Of a stretch of DNA of 42,496 nucleotides, positions 16,245 to 25,078 are shown one piece after another. Numbering within the stretch: position 1 is the stretch's first letter; each line of letters opens with the position of its first letter. Location of the stretch: contig CANKAJ010000027.1 in assembly GCA_947479645.1 (NCBI GenBank), positions 1-42,496 on the forward strand, in the 5' to 3' direction. The notes beneath the pieces are model-generated. The model did no database searches and was not told the DNA's origin. It worked only from the letters and a program-made list of their open reading frames with translations. The stretch is from Betaproteobacteria bacterium. Lineage in GTDB: Bacteria; Pseudomonadota; Gammaproteobacteria; Burkholderiales; SG8-39. The translations under genes and the position numbers were made by a program.

Positions 16245-18047
16245 TCACGGCTGACAACTTGGGACGTACTTGTTCCAAGCAGGATCATCGTCATAACGTT
16301 GCAGCTGGAGAAGTATTTGGGGTGGCACGACGATCAATCCGAATCCGTATTTCTTCGCCAAGGTTACCCAGTCTGAGCAGCTCCGAGATGTCCACAGAGT
16401 CTCATAGTCTTTTGTGGAAATTTCTCCGCCATGCAAGTCCAGATCAGCACTTGGAATGGATTTGATCGAAACGCCATATATGTCGTTGACGAGTTCATTC
16501 AGTGCGACCAGCGAGAAGCCCCCGACATAGGGAAACCCGTCCAGATAGGGCGTGATTGTGGCGGTTCGTGTGCTGATCTGGGCGTATGCAGTCTCTACGG
16601 TTGTCAAAATGCTGCCGTGGACAGGACGGGTAATCGTGATCCCATGATTTTGCTCCTTCATGGCGCTTAGCTTATATGCCGCGTAAGCAGTGAGAAACGC
16701 GGCCAGCGCTGCAAGAAATGCGCAAACCACGTAATTTCGAAGTCTGAATTGGTCAATCGACAGCGAATTTTCCATCTGTCGTCTTCGCATTATTGCGATG
16801 ACTCCGACGCCGAGTGCTGCACCGGAAACCATCATCATTCTGATAGTCATGTCCCAGGCCGTTATCACGATGGCCAATCCACCTAATACAGCGGCTTGTA
16901 ACACCGCTCGCTGGTTCCCGGAATCCAGGGACAGAATCAAATATGCCGCCGCAAGCGGAATGCAAAGGAATATCGCGAGATTTATAAACCGCCCAGGCAT
17001 GACAGCGATGAAGAATTCTGGAAAAACGCCGGCATCAAGATAGGGAACGAATACGAGGAGTACGGAAAGAGCTGAAGAACACAGCAGGAATGAAAAAAGC
17101 AGGTTTTCGCTTGATCGGGATGGTGTTTTCTTCAGGATCAATTTCAGTAATGCCAAGGTTAGCAACGCAGCTGGCAAGGCCTTTGCGAGTGCTCCAGCAG
17201 TGAGATCGGCATATCGGTGGCCATCCCAGTACCTGATGTAATACAGGAACAGGTTTCGGACTTCTGCAGGATCAATGAGAAGGGCTGTCTGGGTGATCGG
17301 GAATGCATTTCTGTGCCATGCATAAAGGCCAACCGATATTGCTATACCTGCGGCGTAGCAAGCAATATTGTCACGCGTGAATATGGCTTGGAAGCTTTTG
17401 AATCGGATGCACAAGGTCAATATCAGGCATGCATTGAGCCAAAGTCCCCAACTGGGATGTAAGCTCAGCGCAAGTCCGCAAAGAAAAAAGCCTAGGCGAA
17501 ACCTGGAGAGGCCGATCAAAAGTACCGCGTAGAGTGCAAATGCCAGTCCGGCTTTGGCATAAGTGTGGCCAGTGCCGACGAAGATGATTGGATAGTGAAT
17601 GCCGGCGCCGGGATAATTGATTATGCCCAGGAGGGTTGCAATCAGTGTGGCGAGAAAAGCATTGCGTATGACCACAAAGAGGCTCATTGCGAGTGCCTGC
17701 ATTGCCAGGAGGCCGAGCAGGGCGGAAAGCAGCACGGAACTTGCCGTCTCCGAATCCGTTATCGCCAGAAACAGGCAGGCGATATAGTTGGTAATTGAAA
17801 AAACCGAGGCATGGTAGTCGTACCCGAGTGATCCAGCAGGAAATCTGACTAGCCCGTTCAGAACCTGCGCCGTTGAAATGGCCGCTTCCCATGATTCACC
17901 GAGTATTCCGAATGCACCGTTGCTCCCAAGGATGAGGCCAAAGGCTCCACTCAACCAGAGCAGGCATGACAGGCTTTTTTCGCTGGTATCCACCCAGTGA
18001 CGCAAACGAATAATGTACTCACTCAACGTTGGCTCCGGATTGGACAT
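16245..18047 (-). CDS. Polytopic membrane protein, probable GT-C-like glycosyltransferase
   Basis: A 600-residue protein with many hydrophobic helices over roughly residues 25-470 and a soluble C-terminal part (about 480-600) that would lie outside the membrane. I do not recognise a specific family. The topology resembles integral membrane glycosyltransferases of the GT-C type that use undecaprenyl-phosphate sugars, with loops containing GYDYHASVF, PGAGIHYP and YWDGHRYADL. Its neighbour on the same strand (18185-19135) is a GtrB-like enzyme that makes such lipid-linked sugars, so the two may decorate O-antigen or another surface glycan. Base composition is visibly more AT-rich than the flanks. 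No GtrA flippase is seen next to them. Confidence 0.6.
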   Translation of the reverse strand: MSNPEPTLSEYIIRLRHWVDTSEKSLSCLLWLSGAFGLILGSNGAFGILGESWEAAISTAQVLNGLVRFPAGSLGYDYHASVFSITNYIACLFLAITDSETASSVLLSALLGLLAMQALAMSLFVVIRNAFLATLIATLLGIINYPGAGIHYPIIFVGTGHTYAKAGLAFALYAVLLIGLSRFRLGFFLCGLALSLHPSWGLWLNACLILTLCIRFKSFQAIFTRDNIACYAAGIAISVGLYAWHRNAFPITQTALLIDPAEVRNLFLYYIRYWDGHRYADLTAGALAKALPAALLTLALLKLILKKTPSRSSENLLFSFLLCSSALSVLLVFVPYLDAGVFPEFFIAVMPGRFINLAIFLCIPLAAAYLILSLDSGNQRAVLQAAVLGGLAIVITAWDMTIRMMMVSGAALGVGVIAIMRRRQMENSLSIDQFRLRNYVVCAFLAALAAFLTAYAAYKLSAMKEQNHGITITRPVHGSILTTVETAYAQISTRTATITPYLDGFPYVGGFSLVALNELVNDIYGVSIKSIPSADLDLHGGEISTKDYETLWTSRSCSDWVTLAKKYGFGLIVVPPQILLQLQRYDDDPAWNKYVPSCQP

Positions 18048-18184
18048 GCCGATGTCAGGTTATTCAGAATCTCTGTCATGAAAAAACGCAGCGTCCAGTG
18101 CAGCGAAGGGAGTTGGTATCGTTGGCGAGATGCTTTGAAAATGAGACTCAAGTACCCTGGTCAGCCATTGACTGCTAAATCCTA

Positions 18185-19135
18185 TTAGGACTTTATTGCG
18201 TTATTGTCCACAATATCGATGATGCTTTTAATAATATACCGCGGCCTGTGTTTTACCTCGTTATAGATGCGTGCAATATAGAGGCCGGTAATGCCATTGG
18301 TGATGAGTATGACGCCGCTAAAAAACGACACGGCAATAATGACACCTGAGGCTCCCGGCGCTGCAACGCCGGCAAGTTTTGTGATTATTGCGTAGGCGAT
18401 GAGGGCAAGTGAAGTCAGGCAGGTCACGATGCCCAGAAAAAACGAAAAATAGAGTGGGGCTGCAGAAAATGCAGTTAATCCACGGATAAACTCACTGACA
18501 GGCGCAATTCCAACCAGGGGATGGTGTGTTTTTCCCGCAAATCGTGGTTGCCTGTGATAGTGAATAAAACCCTGCTGAAATCCGACCCATGCCGATAGTC
18601 CGCGCATATACGGATCGTATTCAGAAAGATTGAGTATTTCTTGAACGACTTTGCGGGAGAGAAGCTTGAAGTCACCCGTATTGACAGGAAGAGGGATGTC
18701 AGAAATGCAATTGATAATTCGGTAGGCCTGCCTGGTCAGCCACATCTTGACCGCATTCTCGCCATCGCGACGGGTTCTGGTCGTATGCACTACTTCCGTG
18801 CCATTTCGAAACCGTTCAACCATTTCTGGAATGAGCGCAGGAGGGTCCTGCAGGTCGGCGTCCATGTAAATAACGGCTTCGCCTTTGGCATGGGAAAATC
18901 CTGCAAGAACACAGGGGGTAACGCCAAATCGTCGCGACATGTTGATGATCCTGATGGGATGGTATTTTTGCAGTCCCAACAATATCTCCAGCGATCGATC
19001 TGTCGAGTCGTCGTTCACAAAGATCATCTCGTGCCTTACGTCCTTGATTTGAATGATCGCCTCATTCACCCGACGCACGAGCTCCGGTATGCTTTCCTCC
19101 TCGTTACGAAAGGAAAAGACGATTGAAAGCAGCAT
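18185..19135 (-). CDS. GtrB-like family 2 glycosyltransferase (polyprenyl-phosphate sugar synthase)
   Basis: A 316-residue protein beginning with a GT-A fold: SIVFSFRNEEESIPELV, the nucleotide-sugar motif VNDDSTDRS, the RRFGVTPCVLAGF block and the metal-binding DADLQDPP. These are hallmarks of the GtrB/DPM1-like group, which transfers glucose or another sugar from a nucleotide to undecaprenyl phosphate on the cytoplasmic face. Two membrane helices at about 235-262 and 275-298 anchor the C-terminus. A GGAG ribosome site precedes the ATG. It is transcribed toward the 600-residue membrane protein, 137 bases apart, and shares its AT-rich composition (especially around 18181-18240). This suggests that the two arrived together. 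Confidence 0.88.
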   Translation of the reverse strand: MLLSIVFSFRNEEESIPELVRRVNEAIIQIKDVRHEMIFVNDDSTDRSLEILLGLQKYHPIRIINMSRRFGVTPCVLAGFSHAKGEAVIYMDADLQDPPALIPEMVERFRNGTEVVHTTRTRRDGENAVKMWLTRQAYRIINCISDIPLPVNTGDFKLLSRKVVQEILNLSEYDPYMRGLSAWVGFQQGFIHYHRQPRFAGKTHHPLVGIAPVSEFIRGLTAFSAAPLYFSFFLGIVTCLTSLALIAYAIITKLAGVAAPGASGVIIAVSFFSGVILITNGITGLYIARIYNEVKHRPRYIIKSIIDIVDNNAIKS

Positions 19136-19547
19136 TGATAATTCTCCTGTATCGGCTACGTTGGTTTTAGGAGGAGGTGGAAAGCCTTCGAATCAGGAAT
19201 TCAGGCGGGCTTAAAGTGAATGGCCCTGATGTTGGCGTGGGAAACAAGAACTGGTCTCAAGGTGATTTGTCCAAATGATGACAAGACCTCCGGGTTGAGC
19301 GCGGAGCGTGATGCTGAAGGCGAAAACAGATTTGACTAGAATGCTTTGTCCAAGTGAGTGATCAAGTCAAGGCCGCAACAGCACAATATTGCGGCCGCCC
19401 GATTCTACAAGAGGGCGCGCGGATTGACTGGTAATGAGGTCGTTGCATTGGCGAGATTGTCCCCGGCATTGCGGTCCACAGCAATGCTAAACCCGTCGAC
19501 CGAAGGCCGGGTACACTAGGAAGAACTTTGCTCTGGAGGGTTCGCAA
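19136..19547. other. Divergent intergenic region with an inverted repeat
   Basis: I find no convincing gene in these 412 bases between the glycosyltransferase (minus) and the Bug receptor (plus). It must hold both promoters. The clearest structure is a perfect inverted repeat at 19371-19396, with arms GGCCGCAA and TTGCGGCC and a 10-base spacer, a candidate operator. A GGAGGG ribosome site lies at 19535-19540. Confidence 0.5.
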
Positions 19548-20531
19548 ATGAATGTTCATTTCCTTTCTGCACGAGTTGCAATGATTGCTTTTGTCATGGC
19601 GCTGCCTTGTATCGGCGCCATCGCACAGACCTATCCATCCAAGCCCATCCGCCTGATTGTTCCGTTTGCACCCGGTGGTGCCTCCGACATCATCGCGCGC
19701 GGCATGAATGAACCGTTCAATCGTGCGCTTGGCCAGCCCCTGATCATCGAGAACAAGCCCGGCGCGGGGTCGAGCCTTGGCGTGGACCAGGTGGCCAAGT
19801 CCGTGCCCGACGGCTACACCGTGTTGATCGCCAGTCAGAGCGGCATCGTTGTCAATCCGATCATCAACAAGAATGTCGGCTACGACCCGGAGAAAGACCT
19901 TGCTCCGATCATCCAGGTTACCCGCTCACCGCTGGTGATTGCGGTGCATCCCTCGCTGTCCGCGCGAACGGTATCGGAACTCATTACCGAAGCAAAAAAG
20001 TCCGCAGGCAAGCTCAACTTTGCCACCTCGGGCAATGGCTCGGTGCCCCATCTCGCCACGATGGTTTTCAGCGGGCTGACCGGCGTGGGCATGGTGCATG
20101 TGCCCTACAAGAGCGGCGGCCTTGCCGTGACCTCGGTGGTGGCGGGCGACACGCAACTTACTTTCGCCACATCGCCCTCGGTGATGCCGCAAGTGCAGTC
20201 CGGGCGACTGCGCGGTATTGCGGTGACCACCAAATCGCGTTCGCCGCTGGTGCCGGGGCTGCCCGGCATGGAGGAGGCCGGTATCGCTGGTTATGATGTT
20301 TCCGTGTGGTACGGCCTTTTCGTCCCGGCGGCCACGCCGCGCCAGATTGTGATGCGCATCTTTGACGCTGCTACCCAGGCCCTGCGTGATCCCCGCTTCA
20401 AGGACATCATGGCCAAAGACGGTACCGAGACGCCAGGCTCAAAATCGCCGGAAGAGTTTGGCGCCTTCGTGCGCGAAGACGCGCGGCTTACGGCGAAGGT
20501 GATTCAGGAGTCGGGGGCGAAGTTTGATTAG
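19548..20531 (+). CDS. Bug/TctC-family periplasmic solute-binding protein
   Basis: A 327-residue protein with a cleavable signal peptide (hydrophobic stretch to about residue 24, ending GAIAQ). The family start of the mature part follows, with YPSKPIRLIVPFAPGGASD, IENKPGAGSSLG and the DGYTVLIAS segment. Bug proteins are Venus-flytrap receptors that bind carboxylates or similar small molecules for tripartite tricarboxylate transporters. Here, as is common in Burkholderiales, no TctA/TctB membrane subunits are nearby, so the receptor must use a transporter encoded elsewhere or work in signalling. GGAGGG lies 8 bases before the ATG. The ligand cannot be told from sequence. Confidence 0.93.
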   Translation: MNVHFLSARVAMIAFVMALPCIGAIAQTYPSKPIRLIVPFAPGGASDIIARGMNEPFNRALGQPLIIENKPGAGSSLGVDQVAKSVPDGYTVLIASQSGIVVNPIINKNVGYDPEKDLAPIIQVTRSPLVIAVHPSLSARTVSELITEAKKSAGKLNFATSGNGSVPHLATMVFSGLTGVGMVHVPYKSGGLAVTSVVAGDTQLTFATSPSVMPQVQSGRLRGIAVTTKSRSPLVPGLPGMEEAGIAGYDVSVWYGLFVPAATPRQIVMRIFDAATQALRDPRFKDIMAKDGTETPGSKSPEEFGAFVREDARLTAKVIQESGAKFD

Positions 20532-20865
20532 GGATTAGAGCGCGGTGCGAGTCAGCTGTCTCTCGTAGGGATCGTCGCCGTGTTTCGTCCGTCCGTCATC
20601 AATGTCTCACTATGCCGTTGCAGGGGAGTCCGGTGGCCAAAGCGTATTCCCGACCCAATTCGGACATTGATAATCTCGCTCCATTTTGAAAAAAACATCA
20701 TCATTGCGTGCCTGCAGTGCAGGCTAAGCATGCCGCCAGACAGCCATCGCTGCGTGCGATGCCGTACAGAATCGACTCAAAAATCACCTCAATATAAACG
20801 GTGTTCGAACCTTTGCTCTACGCACTTTAATGCAGAGCAACCGACTATATGAAAGCTTATCCCCA
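20532..20865. other. Intergenic region before the SOUL gene
   Basis: No firm gene is seen. A 15-base perfect palindrome (GCCTGCA-G-TGCAGGC) is at 20710-20724. An open frame from a GTG at 20580 to 20852 contains two CxxC pairs (CLQCRLS and HRCVRCRTE) spaced like a zinc ribbon, but the rest is unlike a protein; it may be a gene remnant. TATAAA near 20791 could be a -10 element. Confidence 0.4.
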
Positions 20866-21546
20866 ATGAGTCGAAACCTGCTGTTAATGGCATTTGCAAC
20901 GATTGGATTAATCCTTGGTGAGGTAGCTATGGCGATAGAGGAGCCGGCGTTCGAGACGCTGGAGAAAGTCGAAAACATTGAAATCCGGCAATATCGACCG
21001 GTCATTGTGGCTGAGACCTTTGTTGACGGTGACCTGGGTTCGGCCTCGAATGACGGATTTCGACTGATTGCCGACTATATTTTTGGGAACAATCTGTCCA
21101 CGCGCGGGGCCGGCGACAAGTCATCCGAGAAAATTGCCATGACTGCGCCGGTATTGGTCGAACCCGCAGCACATTCGGAAAAGATCGCCATGAATGCCCC
21201 AGTGAAGGTCGAACCCCAAGGTGATTCCCTTGGTGGAATGATGTCTAGCAAGCGTTGGCGGGTCCAGTTTACGATGCCTAGCGAGTATTCGATGGCAACC
21301 TTGCCAAAACCGCGGAATCTCGCAGTCACGCTCAGGGAGGTGCCAGGCAAACGCTATGCAGTGCTTGTCTTTTCGGGGTTCGCTGGCGAAGAGAAGGCGC
21401 AGCAAAAGAGCGACGAACTCCTGGGTTGGCTCAAGGAAAAAAACAGGAAGGCCATTGCCACGCCGCAACTGGCGCGTTACAACCCGCCTTGGACACTACC
21501 GTTCCTGCGAAGGAATGAAATCCTTGTGGAAGTCGCCGTGCCGTAA
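20866..21546 (+). CDS. SOUL family heme-binding-like protein
   Basis: A 226-residue protein with an N-terminal hydrophobic signal (LLLMAFATIGLILGEVAMA), so probably exported or membrane-tethered. The mature part follows the SOUL pattern: FETLEKVENIEIRQYRPVIVAET, the SEKIAMTAPV motif, WRVQFTMPSEYSMATLPKP, and a C-terminal WLKEKN and ARYNPPWTLPFLRRNEI. SOUL proteins bind heme or related tetrapyrroles in some organisms; the bacterial role is unclear. A 14-residue segment is duplicated inside (SEKIAMTAPVLVEP at 87-100 and SEKIAMNAPVKVEP at 104-117). An in-frame ATG at 20830 would lengthen the N-terminus but would place charged residues before the signal. Confidence 0.88.
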   Translation: MSRNLLLMAFATIGLILGEVAMAIEEPAFETLEKVENIEIRQYRPVIVAETFVDGDLGSASNDGFRLIADYIFGNNLSTRGAGDKSSEKIAMTAPVLVEPAAHSEKIAMNAPVKVEPQGDSLGGMMSSKRWRVQFTMPSEYSMATLPKPRNLAVTLREVPGKRYAVLVFSGFAGEEKAQQKSDELLGWLKEKNRKAIATPQLARYNPPWTLPFLRRNEILVEVAVP

Positions 21547-21553
21547 ATTACGC

Positions 21554-21586
21554 GATCGAAGCGCCTGGTAAGCCCGGCGCCCGATC
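21554..21586. terminator. Hairpin between convergent genes
   Basis: Two stacked stems (GATCG with CGATC, then GCGCC with GGCGC) close a 10-base loop between the convergent SOUL gene and the 438-residue gene. No T-run follows, so its role as terminator is only likely from position. Confidence 0.4.
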
Positions 21587-21711
21587 CAGACTGGAAGGAG
21601 GCTTGCGCCAAGGGGATGAACAGGGTGGCTCGCCATATCCCGGTCGTCGACTATTCCCGGGAAGATCCTTTCAAGCGGGAAAAAACGATTCTTCTGCATT
21701 GTCAGCCATGT

Positions 21712-23028
21712 TCAGCCATGCATCTGGTTCAACTTCCTCGCAATGATGTCGTGATTGAGCCAGAGCACAGGTCCGTTCGGATTCGATGACTCGTAAAACA
21801 TCAGGGGTCCGACGGCTTCAAGGACCAGGGCGCTAAGATGATCTGTAATAAGCGACTTCCTGTCCTTGTGCATTTTGATTATTGCCTCGGAGGTTCCGAT
21901 CATGATGTCGGCCAGTTCGGGGCTGTTGGGCATGGGCCATGCCGCAAAATCGCGAAAGCCTTTTGCGATGTCGCTTAAGTTGAACGCGTTTATTTTCTGC
22001 AGCACTGCGTCGAGCGGGCATTCTTCCAACAACAATTCCCGACAGGCGTGCCATTGCTGATCTGACCACGGGCCGCCATCTTCCTTCTTCAATGCCAGAA
22101 GCAGCGCAATCAGCGGCAGTTCGACGCCAACGAAAATATCCGAAGAGTTCGTGCGAATCTCGGGGCAGTTATAGACCGTTGCCTTGATGCCCTTGTCCCA
22201 GGCCGATTGGGCAACGCGCTCCAGGCGCATCTTGGCGTAACCCTGCGTGTAACTGGTGTAGGTCTGCCACTGGTAGCTGTCATCGATGAGAATCTCTGTG
22301 CCGTGGTAGCCATACGCCGAATACCGAACCTGTCCGCCACTGGCTGTTATGCGCTCACGAAGCGCGGTACTGCCTTCAATCAGATGCAGGAAACTATTGG
22401 CCGTCACCTCGTCGAAGTTTTGCAGGATCAGTTTGCCAAGATCGCTGTCGAGCAATTGGCGCGACGACATGAAGCGCTCGCCGCGCCCTTTGTAGATTCG
22501 ATTGGCGATGGCCAGAAACACCTTCACCTTCGGGATTCCGCCGGCCATTGTGTGCGCGAAAAAGACATTGCGCCCGTCGGAAATCATGCCATCCAGGCGG
22601 GCCATGACGTCGGCCACTGAATCCTTGAATCGTTTAACGCCAAACTCGTGGCATTTGTCGATTTGTGCCCAGTCGAGCCGGACATCAGGCCAGTTCTTGA
22701 GCGTCATGCTCTCAAGCATGTCAGTCGGAGTGGGTTCGCCCGGGGGCGCATCGAGATCGAAGCCAGCCATTAAAGGGATGTTAATGATTCGTCCGCCCAG
22801 ATTGGCTTCTGCCGCAGCGAGCTCTTCGTCGTTAAGGGGGCGCAACACATTATTGTCGTCACGGCGACCGACCGTGACCCCGATGATGTCCATTCCGGCC
22901 TTGCGCGCCTCAGTGACCAACCCGTTGGCGTAGCCGCGACCAAAAAGTTCGCCAAACAAAACAAACACATCGCCGCGACGGAAGATACTCGTTTGCGGTA
23001 AATCTCTGAGAGATGTCGGTGAATTCAT
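21712..23028 (-). CDS. Uncharacterised 438-residue protein, possibly FabMG-like enoyl reductase
   Basis: I do not firmly recognise this protein. Residues about 20-55 (DVFVLFGELFGRGYANGLVTEARKA, then DIIGVTVGRRD) read as a Rossmann-type strand-helix-strand with a Gly-containing loop, suggesting nucleotide binding. Other conspicuous blocks are RIINIPLMAGFDLDAP, NVFFAHTMAGGIPK, and a Tyr-rich stretch SYQWQTYTSYTQGYAK that could hold a catalytic Tyr and Lys as in reductases. From memory this layout resembles proteins annotated as the FabMG family of enoyl-ACP reductases, but I cannot verify it. No signal peptide or membrane helix is obvious. It stands alone, convergent with the SOUL gene, with a long 5' intergenic region. 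Confidence 0.5.
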   Translation of the reverse strand: MNSPTSLRDLPQTSIFRRGDVFVLFGELFGRGYANGLVTEARKAGMDIIGVTVGRRDDNNVLRPLNDEELAAAEANLGGRIINIPLMAGFDLDAPPGEPTPTDMLESMTLKNWPDVRLDWAQIDKCHEFGVKRFKDSVADVMARLDGMISDGRNVFFAHTMAGGIPKVKVFLAIANRIYKGRGERFMSSRQLLDSDLGKLILQNFDEVTANSFLHLIEGSTALRERITASGGQVRYSAYGYHGTEILIDDSYQWQTYTSYTQGYAKMRLERVAQSAWDKGIKATVYNCPEIRTNSSDIFVGVELPLIALLLALKKEDGGPWSDQQWHACRELLLEECPLDAVLQKINAFNLSDIAKGFRDFAAWPMPNSPELADIMIGTSEAIIKMHKDRKSLITDHLSALVLEAVGPLMFYESSNPNGPVLWLNHDIIARKLNQMHG

Positions 23029-23364
23029 GATCTATCCGTTGTTGTCGGGGAAGGCTTTCCCGTTGTTGATAAGGCAGCATCTCGAAAATGAAGTGGAACT
23101 TCCAACGCTGATTGTTCGTCTGCAGCAACAGTGACTCCGCTTAATATCTGCGGAAATATTTTTTGACGAATGCCGGGCAGGTCGTTTCGTTGCAAGCAAC
23201 ATGGTGTTTGTGTTTAGCGATAACTATTATCATGTGTTTGGGCAGAAATACGAACTCGTAATCTTACCCGTTTGCATTGATTCCCTTTAAGGGTATGCGC
23301 TGTCGGCGGTAGCCAATCATCGCTCATAAAGTCGCTGGATTTCGCTTGCGACGGAATGACGTTT
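23029..23364. other. Intergenic region with a GATAA-TTATC palindrome
   Basis: No gene is seen in 336 bases. The DNA is AT-rich in places and probably holds the promoter of the minus-strand gene ending at 21712. A 13-base palindrome GATAACTATTATC lies at 23219-23231, loosely Fur-box-like. A small stem (TCCGC and GCGGA) near 23135-23153 is followed by AATATTTTTT, terminator-like on the plus strand. Confidence 0.4.
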
Positions 23365-24381
23365 TTAGGCCAACGCCAGCGGCGCCTCATCCATCAACGC
23401 AATCTGCTCGCGCAACTCCAGAATCCGGTCCTGCCAGTAACGCGGTGTGTTGAACCACGGGAAAGCCGCCGGGAACGCCGGGTCGTCCCAGCGCCGGGCT
23501 ATCCAGGCCGAATAGTGAATGAGCCGCAGCGTGCGCAGTGCTTCGAGCAGATGCAGTTCACGATGATCGAAGTCGCGAAAGTCCTGATAGCCCTTGAGCA
23601 CGTCGTCCAACTGCATGGCCATGGCGTCGCGATCGCCGGACAAGAGCATCCACAGGTCCTGTATCGCCGGACCCGATCGGGCGTCGTCGAAATCGACGAA
23701 GTGCGGGCCGTCGTCGGTCCACAGCACATTGCCGGCGTGGCAATCGCCGTGTAACCGCAGCGTGGCGAACTGGCCGGCGCGTTCATAACAGTTTTCCACG
23801 CCATCGAGCGCCTGATCGACGACGCTGCCCCAGGCGTCGCGCAGATCATCAGGAATGAAATTCTGGTCGAGCAGCCAGTCACTCGGCTCAATGCCGAAGC
23901 TGTCGATGTCCAATGCCGGGCGTTTTGCAAATCGCGCTGAAGCGCCGACCGCGTGTATGCGGCCGATGAAGCGACCCAGCCATTCCAGCGTGTCGCGGTT
24001 TTCCAGTTCGGGCGCCCGCCCGCCGCGGCGCGGAAATACCGCGAAGCGAAAATCGCCGAAGCGGTGCAGCGTCTTGCCCTTGCCCATCACCAGCGGCGCT
24101 ACCACCGGGATTTCGCGCGCCGCCAGGTCACGCGTGAAAGCGTGTTCTTCCAGTATCTGCGCATCGGTCCAGCGGCCGGGGCGGTAGAACTTGGCCACGA
24201 CGGAGGACGCTGTGACGGCGGCATCGGCATCCTCGATCCAGGCCTGATAGACGCGGTTCTCGAAGCTGTTCAGGCTGAGCAGCCTGCCATCGCCGCGCAG
24301 ACCCGTGCTGTCCAGTGCGTCCAGCACCAGGTCAGGGGTGAGTGTGGCGTAGGGCGTATCGGGTGCGGCTTTTTTCTTCAT
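23365..24381 (-). CDS. srkA: Stress response kinase A (SrkA/RdoA/YihE-like protein kinase)
   Basis: A 338-residue protein with an aminoglycoside-phosphotransferase/choline-kinase fold. The N-lobe has SLNSFENRVYQAWIED and the ATP-site Lys in VAKFYRPGRW. The C-lobe has the catalytic loop LHGDCHAGNVLW and the metal-binding FVDFDDARSGPAIQDLW. This pattern is characteristic of SrkA (YihE), a Ser/Thr protein kinase that protects cells during envelope and other stress in enterobacteria. Length agrees with the family (about 330). ATG 24381 (MKKKAAPD) is chosen because upstream codons show no family similarity. It is divergent from the gamma-carbonic anhydrase gene. Confidence 0.9.
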   Translation of the reverse strand: MKKKAAPDTPYATLTPDLVLDALDSTGLRGDGRLLSLNSFENRVYQAWIEDADAAVTASSVVAKFYRPGRWTDAQILEEHAFTRDLAAREIPVVAPLVMGKGKTLHRFGDFRFAVFPRRGGRAPELENRDTLEWLGRFIGRIHAVGASARFAKRPALDIDSFGIEPSDWLLDQNFIPDDLRDAWGSVVDQALDGVENCYERAGQFATLRLHGDCHAGNVLWTDDGPHFVDFDDARSGPAIQDLWMLLSGDRDAMAMQLDDVLKGYQDFRDFDHRELHLLEALRTLRLIHYSAWIARRWDDPAFPAAFPWFNTPRYWQDRILELREQIALMDEAPLALA

Positions 24382-24528
24382 TGCAGCATTGTATGTGTTG
24401 CAGTGGACGCGCCCAAACAATTGTTGCTTCGAATTTCCGGAGCGAAGGAATCGACATTCCGTCCGCCGGCGGTCGACGGGCAATATAATCGGGCCTTAAC
24501 CCAAAAACGATCAAACGGACCACAGACC

Positions 24529-25074
24529 ATGCCACTTTCCCCCTTTCTCGATACTTCGCCGGTCGTCGGCGAGCGCGTCCTGGTGCACAGTTCCGCCCAG
24601 GTCATCGGCGATGTGATGCTGGGCGACGACTGCTCGATCTGGTGCAATGTGGTCATTCGTGGCGATGTGCACAGCATACGGGTCGGCCGCGGCACCAACA
24701 TCCAGGATCTGACAATGTGCCACGTCGGGCACCGCATGCCGCAAAAGCCCGACGGATCGCCGATGCGGATCGGGGATTACGTCACGGTGGGGCACTCGGT
24801 TATTCTGCATGGCTGCACCATTGGCAATGAATGCCTTATCGGCATGGGCGCCATCGTCATGGATGATGTGATCATTCCTGATCGTGTCATGGTGGGGGCG
24901 GGCAGCCTGGTACCGGCGGGCAAGGTGTTGCAGTCGGGGATGCTGTATGTCGGCCGCCCGGTCAAGGCGGTGCGGGCGCTGACGCCGGAGGAAATCACCG
25001 GGCTGCGTTATTCGGCCGATCACTACATACACAACAAGGACAACCACCTGAAGAGCGGTATTGCGCCGGGCTGA
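24529..25074 (+). CDS. Gamma-class carbonic anhydrase family protein (YrdA/CaiE-like)
   Basis: A 181-residue left-handed beta-helix protein built from hexapeptide repeats (VIGDVMLGDDCSIW, VVIRGDV, IGNECLIGMGAIVMDDVIIP). His65 in CHVG, His89 in VGHS and His94 in LHGC are placed as the three zinc ligands of gamma-carbonic anhydrases. It may hydrate CO2 or serve as a related transferase; many YrdA-type proteins show low activity, so the physiological role is uncertain. A perfect TATAAT lies at 24484-24489, 40 bases before the ATG, but no good -35 box is seen. No clear Shine-Dalgarno sequence. Confidence 0.9.
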   Translation: MPLSPFLDTSPVVGERVLVHSSAQVIGDVMLGDDCSIWCNVVIRGDVHSIRVGRGTNIQDLTMCHVGHRMPQKPDGSPMRIGDYVTVGHSVILHGCTIGNECLIGMGAIVMDDVIIPDRVMVGAGSLVPAGKVLQSGMLYVGRPVKAVRALTPEEITGLRYSADHYIHNKDNHLKSGIAPG

Positions 25075-25078
25075 TCGC

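Noticed and set aside
23217-23236. Fur box
   Set aside because: About 12 of 19 positions agree with the consensus by eye, too weak to call without a weight-matrix scan.
24484-24489. Perfect TATAAT upstream of the gamma-carbonic anhydrase gene
   Set aside because: Not listed as a promoter feature because no reasonable -35 hexamer lies at 16-18 bases; it may still be a real -10.
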